A stretch of DNA of 35,617 nt, taken from the NCBI RefSeq assembly GCF_000472285.1, contig NZ_KI421424.1, positions 167,161-202,777 of the forward strand, in the 5' to 3' direction. The notes below the pieces were generated by a model. The model searched no databases, was not told the DNA's origin, and saw only the letters and a list, made by a program, of their open reading frames with translations. Source of the stretch: Desulfuromonas sp. TF. Its GTDB lineage: Bacteria > Desulfobacterota > Desulfuromonadia > Desulfuromonadales > ATBO01. The translations under genes and the position numbers were made by a program. Positions 15,933 through 24,517 of the stretch are shown piece after piece (positions within the stretch are counted from its first letter, which is position 1; each line of letters opens with the position of its first letter).

Positions 15933-17774
15933 ATGGGTTATCGTAATCTTTCCGAGTGCGTGAAGGATCTGGAAGCGGCCGGTCGGCTGCGGCGCATCCA
16001 CTCCGAGGTGGATGCCGATCTTGAGGCGGGGGCGATTCAGCGGCGAGTTTACGAAGCCGGCGGGCCGGCCCTTCTTTTCACCAATGTGAAGGGATGCGCC
16101 TTTCCCCTGCTGGGGAATCTCTTCGGCACTCTGGAGCGGGCCCGGTACATCTTTCGCGACACTCTCAAGGGGATCGAACGTCTGGTGGCGCTAAAACTCG
16201 ATCCCGCCGCGGCGCTGAAGCACCCTTTGGCCTCCCTGGGCGCTCCCCGATCGGCTCTGCATCTGCTGCCGAAGAAGGTGAAGAACGGCCCCATCCTGGC
16301 TCATACCACCACCCTGGACCGCCTTCCACAGCTCAAGTCGTGGCCCATGGACGGCGGCGCGTTCATCACCCTGCCGCAGGTCTACTCGGAAAGCGCCGCC
16401 CGACCGGGCCTGCGCCATTCCAACCTGGGGATGTACCGGGTACAGATCTCCGGCGGACGCTATGCGCAGGGGCGGGAGGTCGGGATTCACTACCAGATTC
16501 ACCGGGGTATCGGCGCGCACCATGCCGAGGCTCTGGAGCGCGGGGTCCCCTTCCGGGTGAATATCTTCGTCGGCGGGCCGCCGAGCCTGACCGTGGCGGC
16601 GGTGATGCCGCTGCCCGAGGGGCTGCCGGAGCTCTCCTTCGCCGGACTTCTCGGAGGCCACCGCCTGCCGATGGTCTCTCTTCCGGGACGTCTGCCGATG
16701 CCGGCAGATGCCGATTTCGTCATCACCGGCGTTATCGATCCGGAAAGAACCCTCCCCGAGGGCCCCTTCGGCGACCACCTCGGCTATTACAGCCTGGCTC
16801 ACGATTTTCCTGTTTTGCAGGTGGAGTCGGTCCACCACCGGCCGGGAGCCATCTGGCCCTTCACCACGGTGGGCCGTCCACCCCAGGAGGACACCACCTT
16901 CGGCGCCTTTATTCACGAGCTGACCGGACCGCTCATCCCCGACGTTCTGCCTGGAGTCCATGCCGTGCATGCGGTCGATGCCGCCGGTGTCCATCCCCTG
17001 CTGCTCGCCCTGGGGAGTGAACGCTACGTTCCCTATGCCGATGACCGCCGGCCGCAGGAGCTTCTGACCCTGGCCAACGCCATACTCGGGCAAGGTCAGC
17101 TTTCCCTGGCCAAGTACCTCTTCATCGCTGCCAGGGACGACGCGCCGGCCCTCGACATCCACGAAATTCCCGCTTTTTTCCGGCATGTCCTGGAGCGGGC
17201 GGACTGGCGCCGCGATCTGCATTTTCAGACCCGCACCACCGTCGATACCCTGGACTACTCGGGGAGCGGATTCAACGAGGGATCCAAGGTGGTGATCGCG
17301 GCCGCCGGCCGCAAGCGCCGCGACCTGCCGACGGAAATTCCCGGCGATCTGCGCCTGCCGCCGGGGTTCAACGCGCCGCGCCTGGCCTTGCCGGGGGTGC
17401 TGATCGTCCGAGGGCCGGCCTGCACCGCTCCCCGGGGCAGCCAGGACGAGGTCATGGATGCCTTTTGCCGCTCTTTCGCAGCCGATTCCCCCATCAACGC
17501 CTTTCCTCTGGTGGTGATCGTCGACGACAGTGAATTTACGGCCCGCACCCTGAACAACTTCCTCTGGACGACCTTCACCCGCTCCGACCCGGCGTGCGAC
17601 ATCTACGGCATCGAAGCGACGACGTCCTGCAAACATTGGGGGTGCACCGGCGCCCTGGTCGTCGATTCCCGAAGCAAGGGGCATCATGCACCGCCGCTTC
17701 TCGACGATCCGGAGGTAGAAAAACGCGTGGATGAATTCGGCGCACCCGGCGGAGAACTGCACGGGATCATTTGA
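15933..17774 (+). CDS. UbiD-family decarboxylase (prenylated-FMN dependent)
   Basis: The protein (613 aa) belongs to the UbiD family, whose members use prenylated FMN to decarboxylate aromatic or unsaturated acids. Family landmarks visible are RHSNLGMYRVQ, HYQIHRGIGAHHAEAL, the catalytic-region segment LPEGPFGDHLGYYS, the LPGVHAVHAVDA segment and the C-terminal VDDSEFTARTLNNFLWTTFTR. It is about 115 residues longer than E. coli UbiD (497 aa). The longer forms are common in deltaproteobacteria and Bacteroidetes and are often annotated as menaquinone-biosynthesis decarboxylases, so a role in quinone synthesis is possible but not shown. AGGAAG precedes ATG 15933. No ubiX-like flavin prenyltransferase gene is adjacent, so the cofactor would have to be supplied from elsewhere. 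Confidence 0.88.
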   Translation: MGYRNLSECVKDLEAAGRLRRIHSEVDADLEAGAIQRRVYEAGGPALLFTNVKGCAFPLLGNLFGTLERARYIFRDTLKGIERLVALKLDPAAALKHPLASLGAPRSALHLLPKKVKNGPILAHTTTLDRLPQLKSWPMDGGAFITLPQVYSESAARPGLRHSNLGMYRVQISGGRYAQGREVGIHYQIHRGIGAHHAEALERGVPFRVNIFVGGPPSLTVAAVMPLPEGLPELSFAGLLGGHRLPMVSLPGRLPMPADADFVITGVIDPERTLPEGPFGDHLGYYSLAHDFPVLQVESVHHRPGAIWPFTTVGRPPQEDTTFGAFIHELTGPLIPDVLPGVHAVHAVDAAGVHPLLLALGSERYVPYADDRRPQELLTLANAILGQGQLSLAKYLFIAARDDAPALDIHEIPAFFRHVLERADWRRDLHFQTRTTVDTLDYSGSGFNEGSKVVIAAAGRKRRDLPTEIPGDLRLPPGFNAPRLALPGVLIVRGPACTAPRGSQDEVMDAFCRSFAADSPINAFPLVVIVDDSEFTARTLNNFLWTTFTRSDPACDIYGIEATTSCKHWGCTGALVVDSRSKGHHAPPLLDDPEVEKRVDEFGAPGGELHGII

Positions 17775-17812
17775 GCCGGTCGGATTTAAAGATGGTCTTT
17801 TCTGATCCCTTC

Positions 17813-18007
17813 TCAGCCTGGATTTTTCGTCAGGCAGTCGTTGCGCCAGCAGCAGCCGAGTTGGGAGCAGTCGAAGCGCCATTCCGCTCCAAAACATTCC
17901 ATGTTTCCTTCCGTGCGTTGCATTATTCGGATCAGCTCCGCCTTGCGGATCTTGCCTGCAGCTATTCCCGCCGCTCTTGCCCGGTTACGCACTTCGCTCA
18001 TGTTCAT
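17813..18007 (-). CDS. Small SAP/HeH-like, cysteine-rich protein
   Basis: A 64-aa protein with AGGAAGGG upstream of ATG 18007 (a second in-frame ATG is at 18001). The N-terminal half, SEVRNRARAAGIAAGKIRKA followed by ELIRIMQRTEG, has the helix-extension-helix pattern of SAP or Rho-N-like nucleic-acid-binding motifs. The C-terminal half has five cysteines in ECFGAEWRFDCSQLGCCWRN plus a final DC, which suggests metal binding or disulfides. Similar short proteins occur in Geobacter relatives as I remember them. It is convergent with the ubiD-like gene. Function unknown; DNA or RNA binding is a hypothesis. Confidence 0.75.
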   Translation of the reverse strand: MNMSEVRNRARAAGIAAGKIRKAELIRIMQRTEGNMECFGAEWRFDCSQLGCCWRNDCLTKNPG

Positions 18008-18401
18008 GGTTCTTTTCCCTTCCTATCGTGCTTTTGATATAGGCCGATTTGGCCGAGGATTTGTGTACCGATCAAATCAAGCACATTTTCCGCTTCTGTC
18101 AATGGTGGACTAGGAGGGTGTCGGACTATACGGCCCGAATTTGCAGCCGGCTCATGGATAGTCCGACAGCCTCCTAGACGTCGGATTTGATTGCAACCCG
18201 GTTTTTATATGGTTTTATTTAATCTGAAGGGAAGTTTGAGCACCAGCCAGATGCATGTATCGGCCTTCTTCCATACCAGCCCATGCATTCTGAAGGCTAT
18301 TATCTGAATGGACTAACCAAGCGGGACACTAGCGGGGATTTCCAAGGTTACAAATTCCGATATTCCAGAAGGAATGCGGATGCCTTCACAGAGAAACCGC
18401 C
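18008..18401. other. Gene-free stretch between the Cys-rich miniprotein and the DUF3024 gene
   Basis: This 394-bp stretch contains the inverted repeat at 18110-18177 and, on the minus strand, presumably the promoter of the miniprotein. An open frame running from 18283 overlaps the DUF3024 gene in another frame and looks spurious. Nothing else was recognised. Confidence 0.6.
18110..18177. mobile_element. 68-bp inverted-repeat element, possible MITE or IS-end remnant
   Basis: Arms of 20 bp, CTAGGAGGGTGTCGGACTAT (18110-18129) and its complement at 18158-18177, match except at one position and enclose 28 bp. The CTAGGAGG / GTCGGACTAT pattern looks like transposon terminal inverted repeats brought together without a transposase gene. 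No clear target duplication is visible. With no T-tract it is a poor terminator. Confidence 0.5.
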
Positions 18402-18740
18402 ATGGCTCTGCCAGAACTGGTTCGCAGATCGGCCGAGAAACGATTGGCCCGATACTGCCGGGACAAGGTGCCCGCGTGGGCGCAGGGGCAGGTTCGGCTG
18501 GCCTTTGCCTTCAGCGGTGACTGCACAACCCTGTACAAGGAAAAAAGAACGTGGTCCGGCGGATGGGAAGCCGAGGCCGTGGCGCGATTCTGCTATAATC
18601 ACGATCTTCATCAGTGGGCATTGTATTATCCGGGTCCCGAAGACCGTTGGCGCATTTACCTGAATGTCGGACCGAGCCTTGACCTCGGTAAGCTCCTCAG
18701 GCACCTTGATGAAGACCCCATCCGCACATTCTGGACCTGA
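18402..18740 (+). CDS. DUF3024 family protein
   Basis: A 112-aa protein starting MALPELVRRSAEKRLARYCR and ending HLDEDPIRTFWT, with the central RLAFAFSGDCTTLYKEKRTW and WALYYPGPEDRWRIY segments. This is the order I recall for DUF3024: an N-terminal helix, a beta-rich middle with a W-x-LY-x-DR-x-RW element, and a C-terminal D-x-DPx-x-FW. It is soluble and has no signal peptide. The ribosome site is weak (CAGAGAAACC). Function is unknown for the family; it stands alone here. Confidence 0.75.
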   Translation: MALPELVRRSAEKRLARYCRDKVPAWAQGQVRLAFAFSGDCTTLYKEKRTWSGGWEAEAVARFCYNHDLHQWALYYPGPEDRWRIYLNVGPSLDLGKLLRHLDEDPIRTFWT

Positions 18741-18835
18741 ATATCTTTCAACGAGGGAATTCCCCCGTATAATTTCACCAGCGATTCTTTCCTGAAGCAA
18801 TTTCTTTGTGAACGAAATACCGAACATGTTGGCAG

Positions 18836-19984
18836 GTGGGAGGCTTGGCGGCTTTGCTGCGGCGGAGATTTTTCAAGTTGATTCTTTTTGGCGCCGTACT
18901 GATCCTGGGCGGCTGTTCGCTGCAGCGGGGTTATCGGGCGCTATTGGTGTTGGCCGATGTTGCCGCAGGAGACCGGCCCAGCCGACTTAAGAAGACCACT
19001 CCTCCTCCGGAGAACATTCCAGTCTCCTTCGTCGTCGACGGTCGTAGTTACCGGGCCGATCTGTACCGACCCCGGGAGGAGGCATTGGCCGGACTGCTCC
19101 TCATCCCCGGGGCCGCCGAAGAGGGGAAGGATGACCCGCGACTGGCGGCCCTGGCCATGACCCTGGCCCGGGTCCGTTTTGCCGTGCTGGTGCCGGAATT
19201 GACAGGGTTGAGAGAACTCAAGGTCGGGCCCGGCAATATCCGGGAGGTCAGGGATGTGTTTGCCTGGCTGGTCTCCCGGCCCGAGCTTTCGCCGCAGGGG
19301 CGGGCCGGTATGATGGCATTCAGCTTTGGGGCGGGGCCGGCGATACTGGCCGCTCTGGAGCCGGCAATCCAGGGGAAGGTGCGATTCATCCTGACCGTGG
19401 GGGGCTACCATGACCTTGTTGATGTCCTGACTTTTTTCACCACCGGCTATTTTCAGAAGGGCGACAGGCGGCGGTATCTAACGCCGAATGTCTACGGCAA
19501 GTGGGTCTTCGTACGCAGTAATGCGGATCGCCTTTCCGATCCAGCTGATCAACGTATTCTCAAGATCATGGCCGAGCGAAGGATGACCGATCCGGGGGCG
19601 TCTCTCAACGACCTGGAGGATCGCCTCGGACCGGAAGGGGAGGCGGTTTATACCTTTGTCACCAACCGTGATCCCGGTCGCGTCCGTTCTCTTCTGCAGG
19701 ATCTCCCTGCCGGAATTCGGGAGGATATCGCGGAACTGAATCCGGCCATCCGGGATCTTTCCAGCCTGAGGGCCAGACTTCTTCTGGTCCACGGCTACGA
19801 TGACAACATCATTCCCTATACCCAGAGTATTGCACTGGCACGGACGGTTCCGGAGGATCAGTCTCGACTGTTTCTGGTCCAGGGTCTCGTGCATGTCGAT
19901 ATCGAATCGGGCCTGCTCAGCCGCTGGCGGCTGTGGCGAGCAGTCGATGCCCTTCTGGCGGAGAGCTCAGAAATGGGGAATTAA
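18836..19984 (+). CDS. Lipoprotein alpha/beta hydrolase
   Basis: The protein (382 aa from GTG 18836) has an N-terminal positively charged patch and the hydrophobic lipoprotein signal KLILFGAVLILGGC, so it is probably anchored by lipidated Cys in the periplasm. The catalytic Ser is in the nucleophile elbow AFSFGAG, the acid in LVHGYDDNIIPY and the His in GLVHVDIES, in the right order for an alpha/beta hydrolase. Before the elbow, LLIPGAAEEGKDDPRL may carry the oxyanion loop. The start is uncertain: GTG 18836 lacks a clear ribosome site, while in-frame TTG 18854 has GGGAGG ten bases upstream and gives a compact signal peptide. Substrate unknown. It is convergent with the HAD gene. Confidence 0.82.
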   Translation: MGGLAALLRRRFFKLILFGAVLILGGCSLQRGYRALLVLADVAAGDRPSRLKKTTPPPENIPVSFVVDGRSYRADLYRPREEALAGLLLIPGAAEEGKDDPRLAALAMTLARVRFAVLVPELTGLRELKVGPGNIREVRDVFAWLVSRPELSPQGRAGMMAFSFGAGPAILAALEPAIQGKVRFILTVGGYHDLVDVLTFFTTGYFQKGDRRRYLTPNVYGKWVFVRSNADRLSDPADQRILKIMAERRMTDPGASLNDLEDRLGPEGEAVYTFVTNRDPGRVRSLLQDLPAGIREDIAELNPAIRDLSSLRARLLLVHGYDDNIIPYTQSIALARTVPEDQSRLFLVQGLVHVDIESGLLSRWRLWRAVDALLAESSEMGN

Positions 19985-20037
19985 GTTCATAAAAGAAGGA
20001 CGCAGTATCATGAGGGGATTTCTGGAAACCCGGAACT

Positions 20038-20676
20038 TCATGGAACGGGATGCCCGAGGATTTGCGCCATTTCGGCCAGCGCCTGCTGCTGATCATGAAA
20101 GAGAATGGTGTGCAGCCCGCGGCCGGCCGCCCGGGCCACGTGCCCGGCATTGTCGTCGATAAACAGCGCCTGAGCCGGCACGAGATGCAGCTCCCGGAGG
20201 GTGTCGTCAAAGATGGAGGAGTCGCGTTTCCCCTTGCCCAGCCGATAGCTGTTGAAAACCCGGTCGAATTCCTCGAAGAACCGATCCCGGTCATCGAGCC
20301 GCTCCAGCCAGTCGGTCTGGTCGCTGAGGATCGCGGTGCGATATCCGCGCCGGTTCAGACTCCGAACCGCCGCCAGCATGGTGGGGCGCAGCACGAATCT
20401 CCGGAGTATTTCGTCGGTGAAGCGGCTCTCGTATGACGGCAGTCCGCTTCGGCGGCACATCAGATTCCAGAAGGCCGGCTCATCACCCCGTCCGACCACA
20501 TAGCCGGAATCGTAGACCATCTCACCTCCGAGCCGATGAAAGGCCTCCGGATCAAGCCCGTGCCACCGGGCGATATTCTTCAGACCTTCCCTGAACCCCT
20601 CTTCCGCCAGGACCCCTCCATAATCGAAAAGAACCGCTTGGATCGAGGGTTTTAATTCCTTCGAAGTGTCGGACAT
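20038..20676 (-). CDS. HAD-superfamily hydrolase (phosphatase-like, subclass IA)
   Basis: A 212-aa protein from ATG 20676, chosen over the upstream GTG because AAGGAGAG lies just before it. HAD motifs are nucleophile Asp18 in VLFDYGGVL, Ser in AILSDQT, Lys in RLGKGKRD and the acidic pair in LFIDDNAGHV. The cap inserted after motif I is helical, as in subclass IA. The residue two after the nucleophile is Gly instead of the usual Asp acid/base, as in YihX-like and epoxide-hydrolase N-terminal relatives (DxGGVL), so catalysis may differ from classical phosphatases. It begins 21 bp after corA on the same strand and probably shares its transcript. Confidence 0.88.
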   Translation of the reverse strand: MSDTSKELKPSIQAVLFDYGGVLAEEGFREGLKNIARWHGLDPEAFHRLGGEMVYDSGYVVGRGDEPAFWNLMCRRSGLPSYESRFTDEILRRFVLRPTMLAAVRSLNRRGYRTAILSDQTDWLERLDDRDRFFEEFDRVFNSYRLGKGKRDSSIFDDTLRELHLVPAQALFIDDNAGHVARAAGRGLHTILFHDQQQALAEMAQILGHPVP

Positions 20677-20697
20677 GGATCGTCTCTCCTTAACCAC

Positions 20698-21759
20698 TCA
20701 GAACCACTTCTTTTTTTTGAAATAGAGCATCATCCCGCCGAAAATCGCCAACATCAGGAGCCATGCCGCAGGATATCCCCAGCGCCATTCCAGTTCGGGC
20801 ATGTTCCTGAAGTTCATCCCGTAAACACCTGCGATGAAGGTCAACGGTATGAAGATGGTCGCAATGATGGTCAGCACTTTCATGACCTCATTCATCCGGT
20901 TGCTCATGTTGGACAAATAAATGTCGATCATGCCGGAAATGATGTCCCGATAGGTTTCTACGGTCTCGGCGACCTGAATGGTATGGTCATAAACGTCCCG
21001 CAGGAAAATGTCCGTGCTCTCCCCGATCAGAGGAGAGCCTTCCCTTTGCAGTTCCTTGATGATCTCCCGCAACGGCCAGACCGATCTTCGCAACAGAATC
21101 ATCTGTCTCTTGAATCGATGAATGGTTTGCAGCGTATTCGGAGTCGGGTGGCTGATGAGTTCTTCCTCCAGAAGCTCGATCCGATCGCCGATCTTCTCTA
21201 AAATGATGAAATAACTGTCGACAATCGAATCGATCAGGGCGTATGCCAGGTAGTCGGGCCCCATGCTCCGAATCCGCCCTTTTCCGCTTCGGATCCTGCC
21301 CCGGACACCTTCGAATACGTCGCCTATCCGTTCCTGGAAGGAAAGGACAAATTTCGGCCCGAGGACGAGACTGATCTGTTCGGCATGGATATCTCCCGTC
21401 TGGTCGTCAAAGGAGAGCATTTTGAGGACGGCGAAGAGGTAGTCATCATAGTCCTCATACTTGGGGCGGTGTTCCGTGTTCAGAATGTCTTCGAGAACCA
21501 AGGGGTGCAGGCCGAAACCAGTGCCGAGCTTTTCCAGGAGGTCTGTTTGATGGATACCGTCCACGTTGACCCAGGTGACAGAAGAAGTTTCCTTGAGAGG
21601 AAAGGATAACTTCACGTCATCAAGAGGCTTTTCCTCCCAGCGCTCCAGCGAATAATCAAAAAGAGTGATCTTCGGATGTTCAATTTTACGATCGCCGACA
21701 TGGACCAACGATCCAGGCGGCAGACCGACATGTTTTGAATGTTTTCTGACCAGCTTCAT
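20698..21759 (-). CDS. corA: CorA family magnesium/divalent-cation channel
   Basis: The protein (353 aa) has a large cytoplasmic N-terminal domain, a long helix, and two C-terminal transmembrane segments: VLTIIATIFIPLTFIAGVYG, which ends in the signature YGMNF, and AWLLMLAIFGGMMLYF. The short KKKKWF tail stays in the cytoplasm. The GMN triplet forms the selectivity filter of the pentamer. Length and layout are those of CorA; cobalt or zinc transport by relatives cannot be excluded. The HAD gene follows in the same direction. The ribosome site is weak (AGTGAAGATGAA). Upstream lies a 272-bp divergent region shared with the MscS-type gene. Confidence 0.93.
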   Translation of the reverse strand: MKLVRKHSKHVGLPPGSLVHVGDRKIEHPKITLFDYSLERWEEKPLDDVKLSFPLKETSSVTWVNVDGIHQTDLLEKLGTGFGLHPLVLEDILNTEHRPKYEDYDDYLFAVLKMLSFDDQTGDIHAEQISLVLGPKFVLSFQERIGDVFEGVRGRIRSGKGRIRSMGPDYLAYALIDSIVDSYFIILEKIGDRIELLEEELISHPTPNTLQTIHRFKRQMILLRRSVWPLREIIKELQREGSPLIGESTDIFLRDVYDHTIQVAETVETYRDIISGMIDIYLSNMSNRMNEVMKVLTIIATIFIPLTFIAGVYGMNFRNMPELEWRWGYPAAWLLMLAIFGGMMLYFKKKKWF

Positions 21760-22031
21760 TTCATCTTCACTTTCCGTTGTTGGGCTAAAGAACGATGAAA
21801 CGCTTCAACCCTCTGCCCCTTAAATGATAGCAGCTTCAAATGGATTACTCTGGTTTGCTCCTTATTCCATGATTCTTTTTTTCTTTTCCGCAGAACACAA
21901 AGGACCTCGCCAATTACGACAACAGTTCAATTCTCGGTCATCCATCCTGCGGCCGGTGGAATAAGGAGTAAAAAGAGTTAGACTAATAAAACAGGGCAGT
22001 TAAGTCAATTCCGTCGCCACCAGAGAAATCC

Positions 22032-24455
22032 ATGTCTCGATTTATCCCGACTTTTCTGATCGTGTTATTGCTGGTGACCCTGACCGGGCCGCTTCGCGCG
22101 CAGGAGGCTTCGCCTGCCGGCGATGAAAAAACCCAGGCAAGCGAATATCCCGGATTCGATCAGATCGTGCCCCGCTCCTCCCAGCTTGTTGCCGAGGCAA
22201 CCCAGGTCAGGAGAAGAATCGAGGAATTGCGTGACCCCATAGCTCTGCGGGAGAGGCTTGGAACGATACGGCAGGACCTGCAAAGTCTCGAAGCGCGGGT
22301 AGGCGAGGTGGTCGGTCCCCTCGGTCAGGGATTCAACCAATTGCTCGATCTTCGCGAAAAACTGAATGAGACGAGTGACTCGCTGGAGATTCTTCTCGAT
22401 AATCTCTCCTCGCGTATCGCCGAAATTGCGAGCGTTGGCAGCAGCTGGAGAAGCAAACAGACATTCTGGAAGGAATGGCGGGATTTCCTTGTAAGAAGGG
22501 ATATTTCAGTCCCTCAGGAGGAATTTGCCCAGGCCAGGGAAACCATCGAAGGGGTGTTGGAGCTGGTATCTTCCGTTTCCACTCCACTGATCCGGCAGCA
22601 GAAAGAGGTTACGGACCTGAAAAGCAGAGTGAACACTCTGCTGGCGCAAATCGAGGAAATCGTTCGCCGCCAAAGTTTCAAAAAGGTTTCCCATTCATTC
22701 GCCAGCCGGGAGTTCCTTCAGCAATTCAACGCCGCCCTCTGGGAGCGGGTGATTGAAGGTATCGGCAACGTACAGGGGATCAGTTACGACTTCCTGCGCA
22801 GCCAGGGATGGATCACCGCCATGCAAATCCTGTTGGTTTTTGTACTGGGCGGATTTATCCTTCACCATCGCGTCAAGGTCGAAGATACCGAGGAATGGCA
22901 TTTCATTCTCTTTCACCCCTGGGCGACGGGAGCTTTCGTTTCACTCTGTTCCCTGAGTTTTCTCTATTCGGACGCTTCTCCTCTCTGGGATCTGCTGCTC
23001 TGGATAGTGGCGGCTTCCTCTGCTGCCATTCTCGTCTGCGCTCTGCTGGAGGATTCCGGAAAGCGCTTCATGGTCTGGCTGCTGGCAGTTCTTTTTCTCA
23101 TCTCTCTAGTCTTGCGCACCATCGGTTTTCCCGTTCCCCTGTACCGCCTTTATCTGGCTCTGCTCTCTCTTTGCGGAGCCCCCCTCTTCTGGGTACTGGC
23201 CGCGAATAATCTGCGGGAACATGAAGGGCAGCTTACAGGATTTGCCGTCGCACTTCGCCTCGGTGCAGTAATCCTCCTGGTATCCTTTCTGGCACAGTTC
23301 GGCGGCTATAGCACGATTTCCTTCCGGCTGATCGATTCATCCCTCAAGACTGTTTTCCTGGGCCTTTTTGCCGCAATGACGGTTAAGCTCGGACAGGGAG
23401 GCATCGAATTCCTTTTTGAGCAGGAGTTTTTCCGTCGGTGGCGTTTCTTCCGCCGCTTCGGTGGTGAACTGACTGCACGCCTTAAAACCATGTTCATCGC
23501 CCTTGTCTCGGTGTATGCGGGGCTGTATCTGCTGGAGATATGGAACATCTACGACAACGTGGCAGAAGGCTGGTCCGCCTTGCTCGAATACGGATTTACC
23601 ATTGAGAACGTACGGATTACTGTTCAGAAGATTCTGGTTATTGGACTCGTTCTCTATGCTTCCATCTTCACTTCATGGGGGATCCGCTCACTTCTGGAGG
23701 CGGAAGTTTTCCCACGGCGTCGTTTTGATCGCGGAATCCGTGATGCGATAAAGAAGCTGCTGCATTACGCGCTGATTTTTGTAGGCTTCCTTTTCGCCAT
23801 GAGTCTGGCCGGGGTGGAGCTTAAAAATTTCGCTGTGCTGGCGGGCGCCTTTGGCATCGGGATCGGTTTTGGTCTGCAGAACATCGTTAATAATTTTCTC
23901 AGCGGAATCATTCTCCTTTTCGAGAGACCGATCAGAGTCGGGGACATCGTCATCATCGACAACGCATGGGGTACGGTGCTCAGGATCGGGCTTCGTTCCA
24001 CGGTGGTCACCACTCTCGATGAATCAGAGATTATCGTCCCCAATTCACTGCTGGTATCCGAGATGGTGACCAACTGGTCGCTCACATCACCGCTATGCCG
24101 CGTATCGGTTCCTGTCGGAGTTGCCTATGGCAGCGATGTTACGTTGGTTTTGAAAATTCTCGTGGAAGCGGGTGAAGAGAATCCCAATGTCCTGAATGAT
24201 CCTGCTCCGTCTCCGCTGTTCAGCGGTTTCGGAGACAGTTCGCTCGATTTCGAGTTGCGCGTCTGGATTTCCAACGTCCGCGACCGATTGAGGGTGCGCA
24301 GCGAAATCTGTCAATTTATTGACCGTCGTTTCCGGGAGGAGGGTGTGGAGATACCTTTCCCGCAGAGGGATCTTCACCTTCGGAGTGTCTCCCCGGAGAT
24401 CGGGTTTACAGAGGAGAGGCCTCGATCCGGGGACGGAGACAAGGGGAAAGTCTAG
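22032..24455 (+). CDS. Large MscS-family mechanosensitive channel
   Basis: The protein (807 aa) begins with a cleavable signal peptide (FLIVLLLVTLTGPLRAQ, probable cut after ALRA-like LRA). A periplasmic, helical region to about residue 250 carries heptad-like repeats (LRDPIALRERLGTIRQDLQS). Several transmembrane helices follow, and the MscS core lies near residues 580-780: pore helix LAGAFGIGIGFGLQNIVNNF, then the beta domain FERPIRVGDIVII and VPNSLLVSEMVTNWS. Such large MscK/YbiO-like forms open on hypo-osmotic stress. The periplasmic domain could sense another signal. It has no operon partner and is divergent from corA. Confidence 0.9.
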   Translation: MSRFIPTFLIVLLLVTLTGPLRAQEASPAGDEKTQASEYPGFDQIVPRSSQLVAEATQVRRRIEELRDPIALRERLGTIRQDLQSLEARVGEVVGPLGQGFNQLLDLREKLNETSDSLEILLDNLSSRIAEIASVGSSWRSKQTFWKEWRDFLVRRDISVPQEEFAQARETIEGVLELVSSVSTPLIRQQKEVTDLKSRVNTLLAQIEEIVRRQSFKKVSHSFASREFLQQFNAALWERVIEGIGNVQGISYDFLRSQGWITAMQILLVFVLGGFILHHRVKVEDTEEWHFILFHPWATGAFVSLCSLSFLYSDASPLWDLLLWIVAASSAAILVCALLEDSGKRFMVWLLAVLFLISLVLRTIGFPVPLYRLYLALLSLCGAPLFWVLAANNLREHEGQLTGFAVALRLGAVILLVSFLAQFGGYSTISFRLIDSSLKTVFLGLFAAMTVKLGQGGIEFLFEQEFFRRWRFFRRFGGELTARLKTMFIALVSVYAGLYLLEIWNIYDNVAEGWSALLEYGFTIENVRITVQKILVIGLVLYASIFTSWGIRSLLEAEVFPRRRFDRGIRDAIKKLLHYALIFVGFLFAMSLAGVELKNFAVLAGAFGIGIGFGLQNIVNNFLSGIILLFERPIRVGDIVIIDNAWGTVLRIGLRSTVVTTLDESEIIVPNSLLVSEMVTNWSLTSPLCRVSVPVGVAYGSDVTLVLKILVEAGEENPNVLNDPAPSPLFSGFGDSSLDFELRVWISNVRDRLRVRSEICQFIDRRFREEGVEIPFPQRDLHLRSVSPEIGFTEERPRSGDGDKGKV

Positions 24456-24463
24456 GAGGTGTA

Positions 24464-24516
24464 TTTCCGGCAGGCCAGGGAGCGACCCTGGCGGGACTTC
24501 CATGACCTGCCGGAAA
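24464..24516. terminator. Two nested hairpins between the convergent MscS and YtxH genes
   Basis: An 11-bp outer stem (TTTCCGGCAGG at 24464-24474, complement at 24506-24516) encloses an inner 7-bp stem, GCCAGGG with CCCTGGC (24474-24492). No U-tract follows in either direction, so termination activity is uncertain, but its position between convergent genes fits. Confidence 0.5.
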
Positions 24517-24517
24517 A

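Noticed and set aside
16191-17897. 568-codon open frame on the minus strand
   Set aside because: Antisense to the UbiD-family gene and partly to the Cys-rich miniprotein gene region. Composition is typical of a shadow frame and the plus-strand gene has clear family motifs.
18283-18663. 126-codon plus-strand frame overlapping the DUF3024 gene
   Set aside because: No ribosome site and no family resemblance. The alternative frame encodes a recognisable DUF3024 protein over the same bases.
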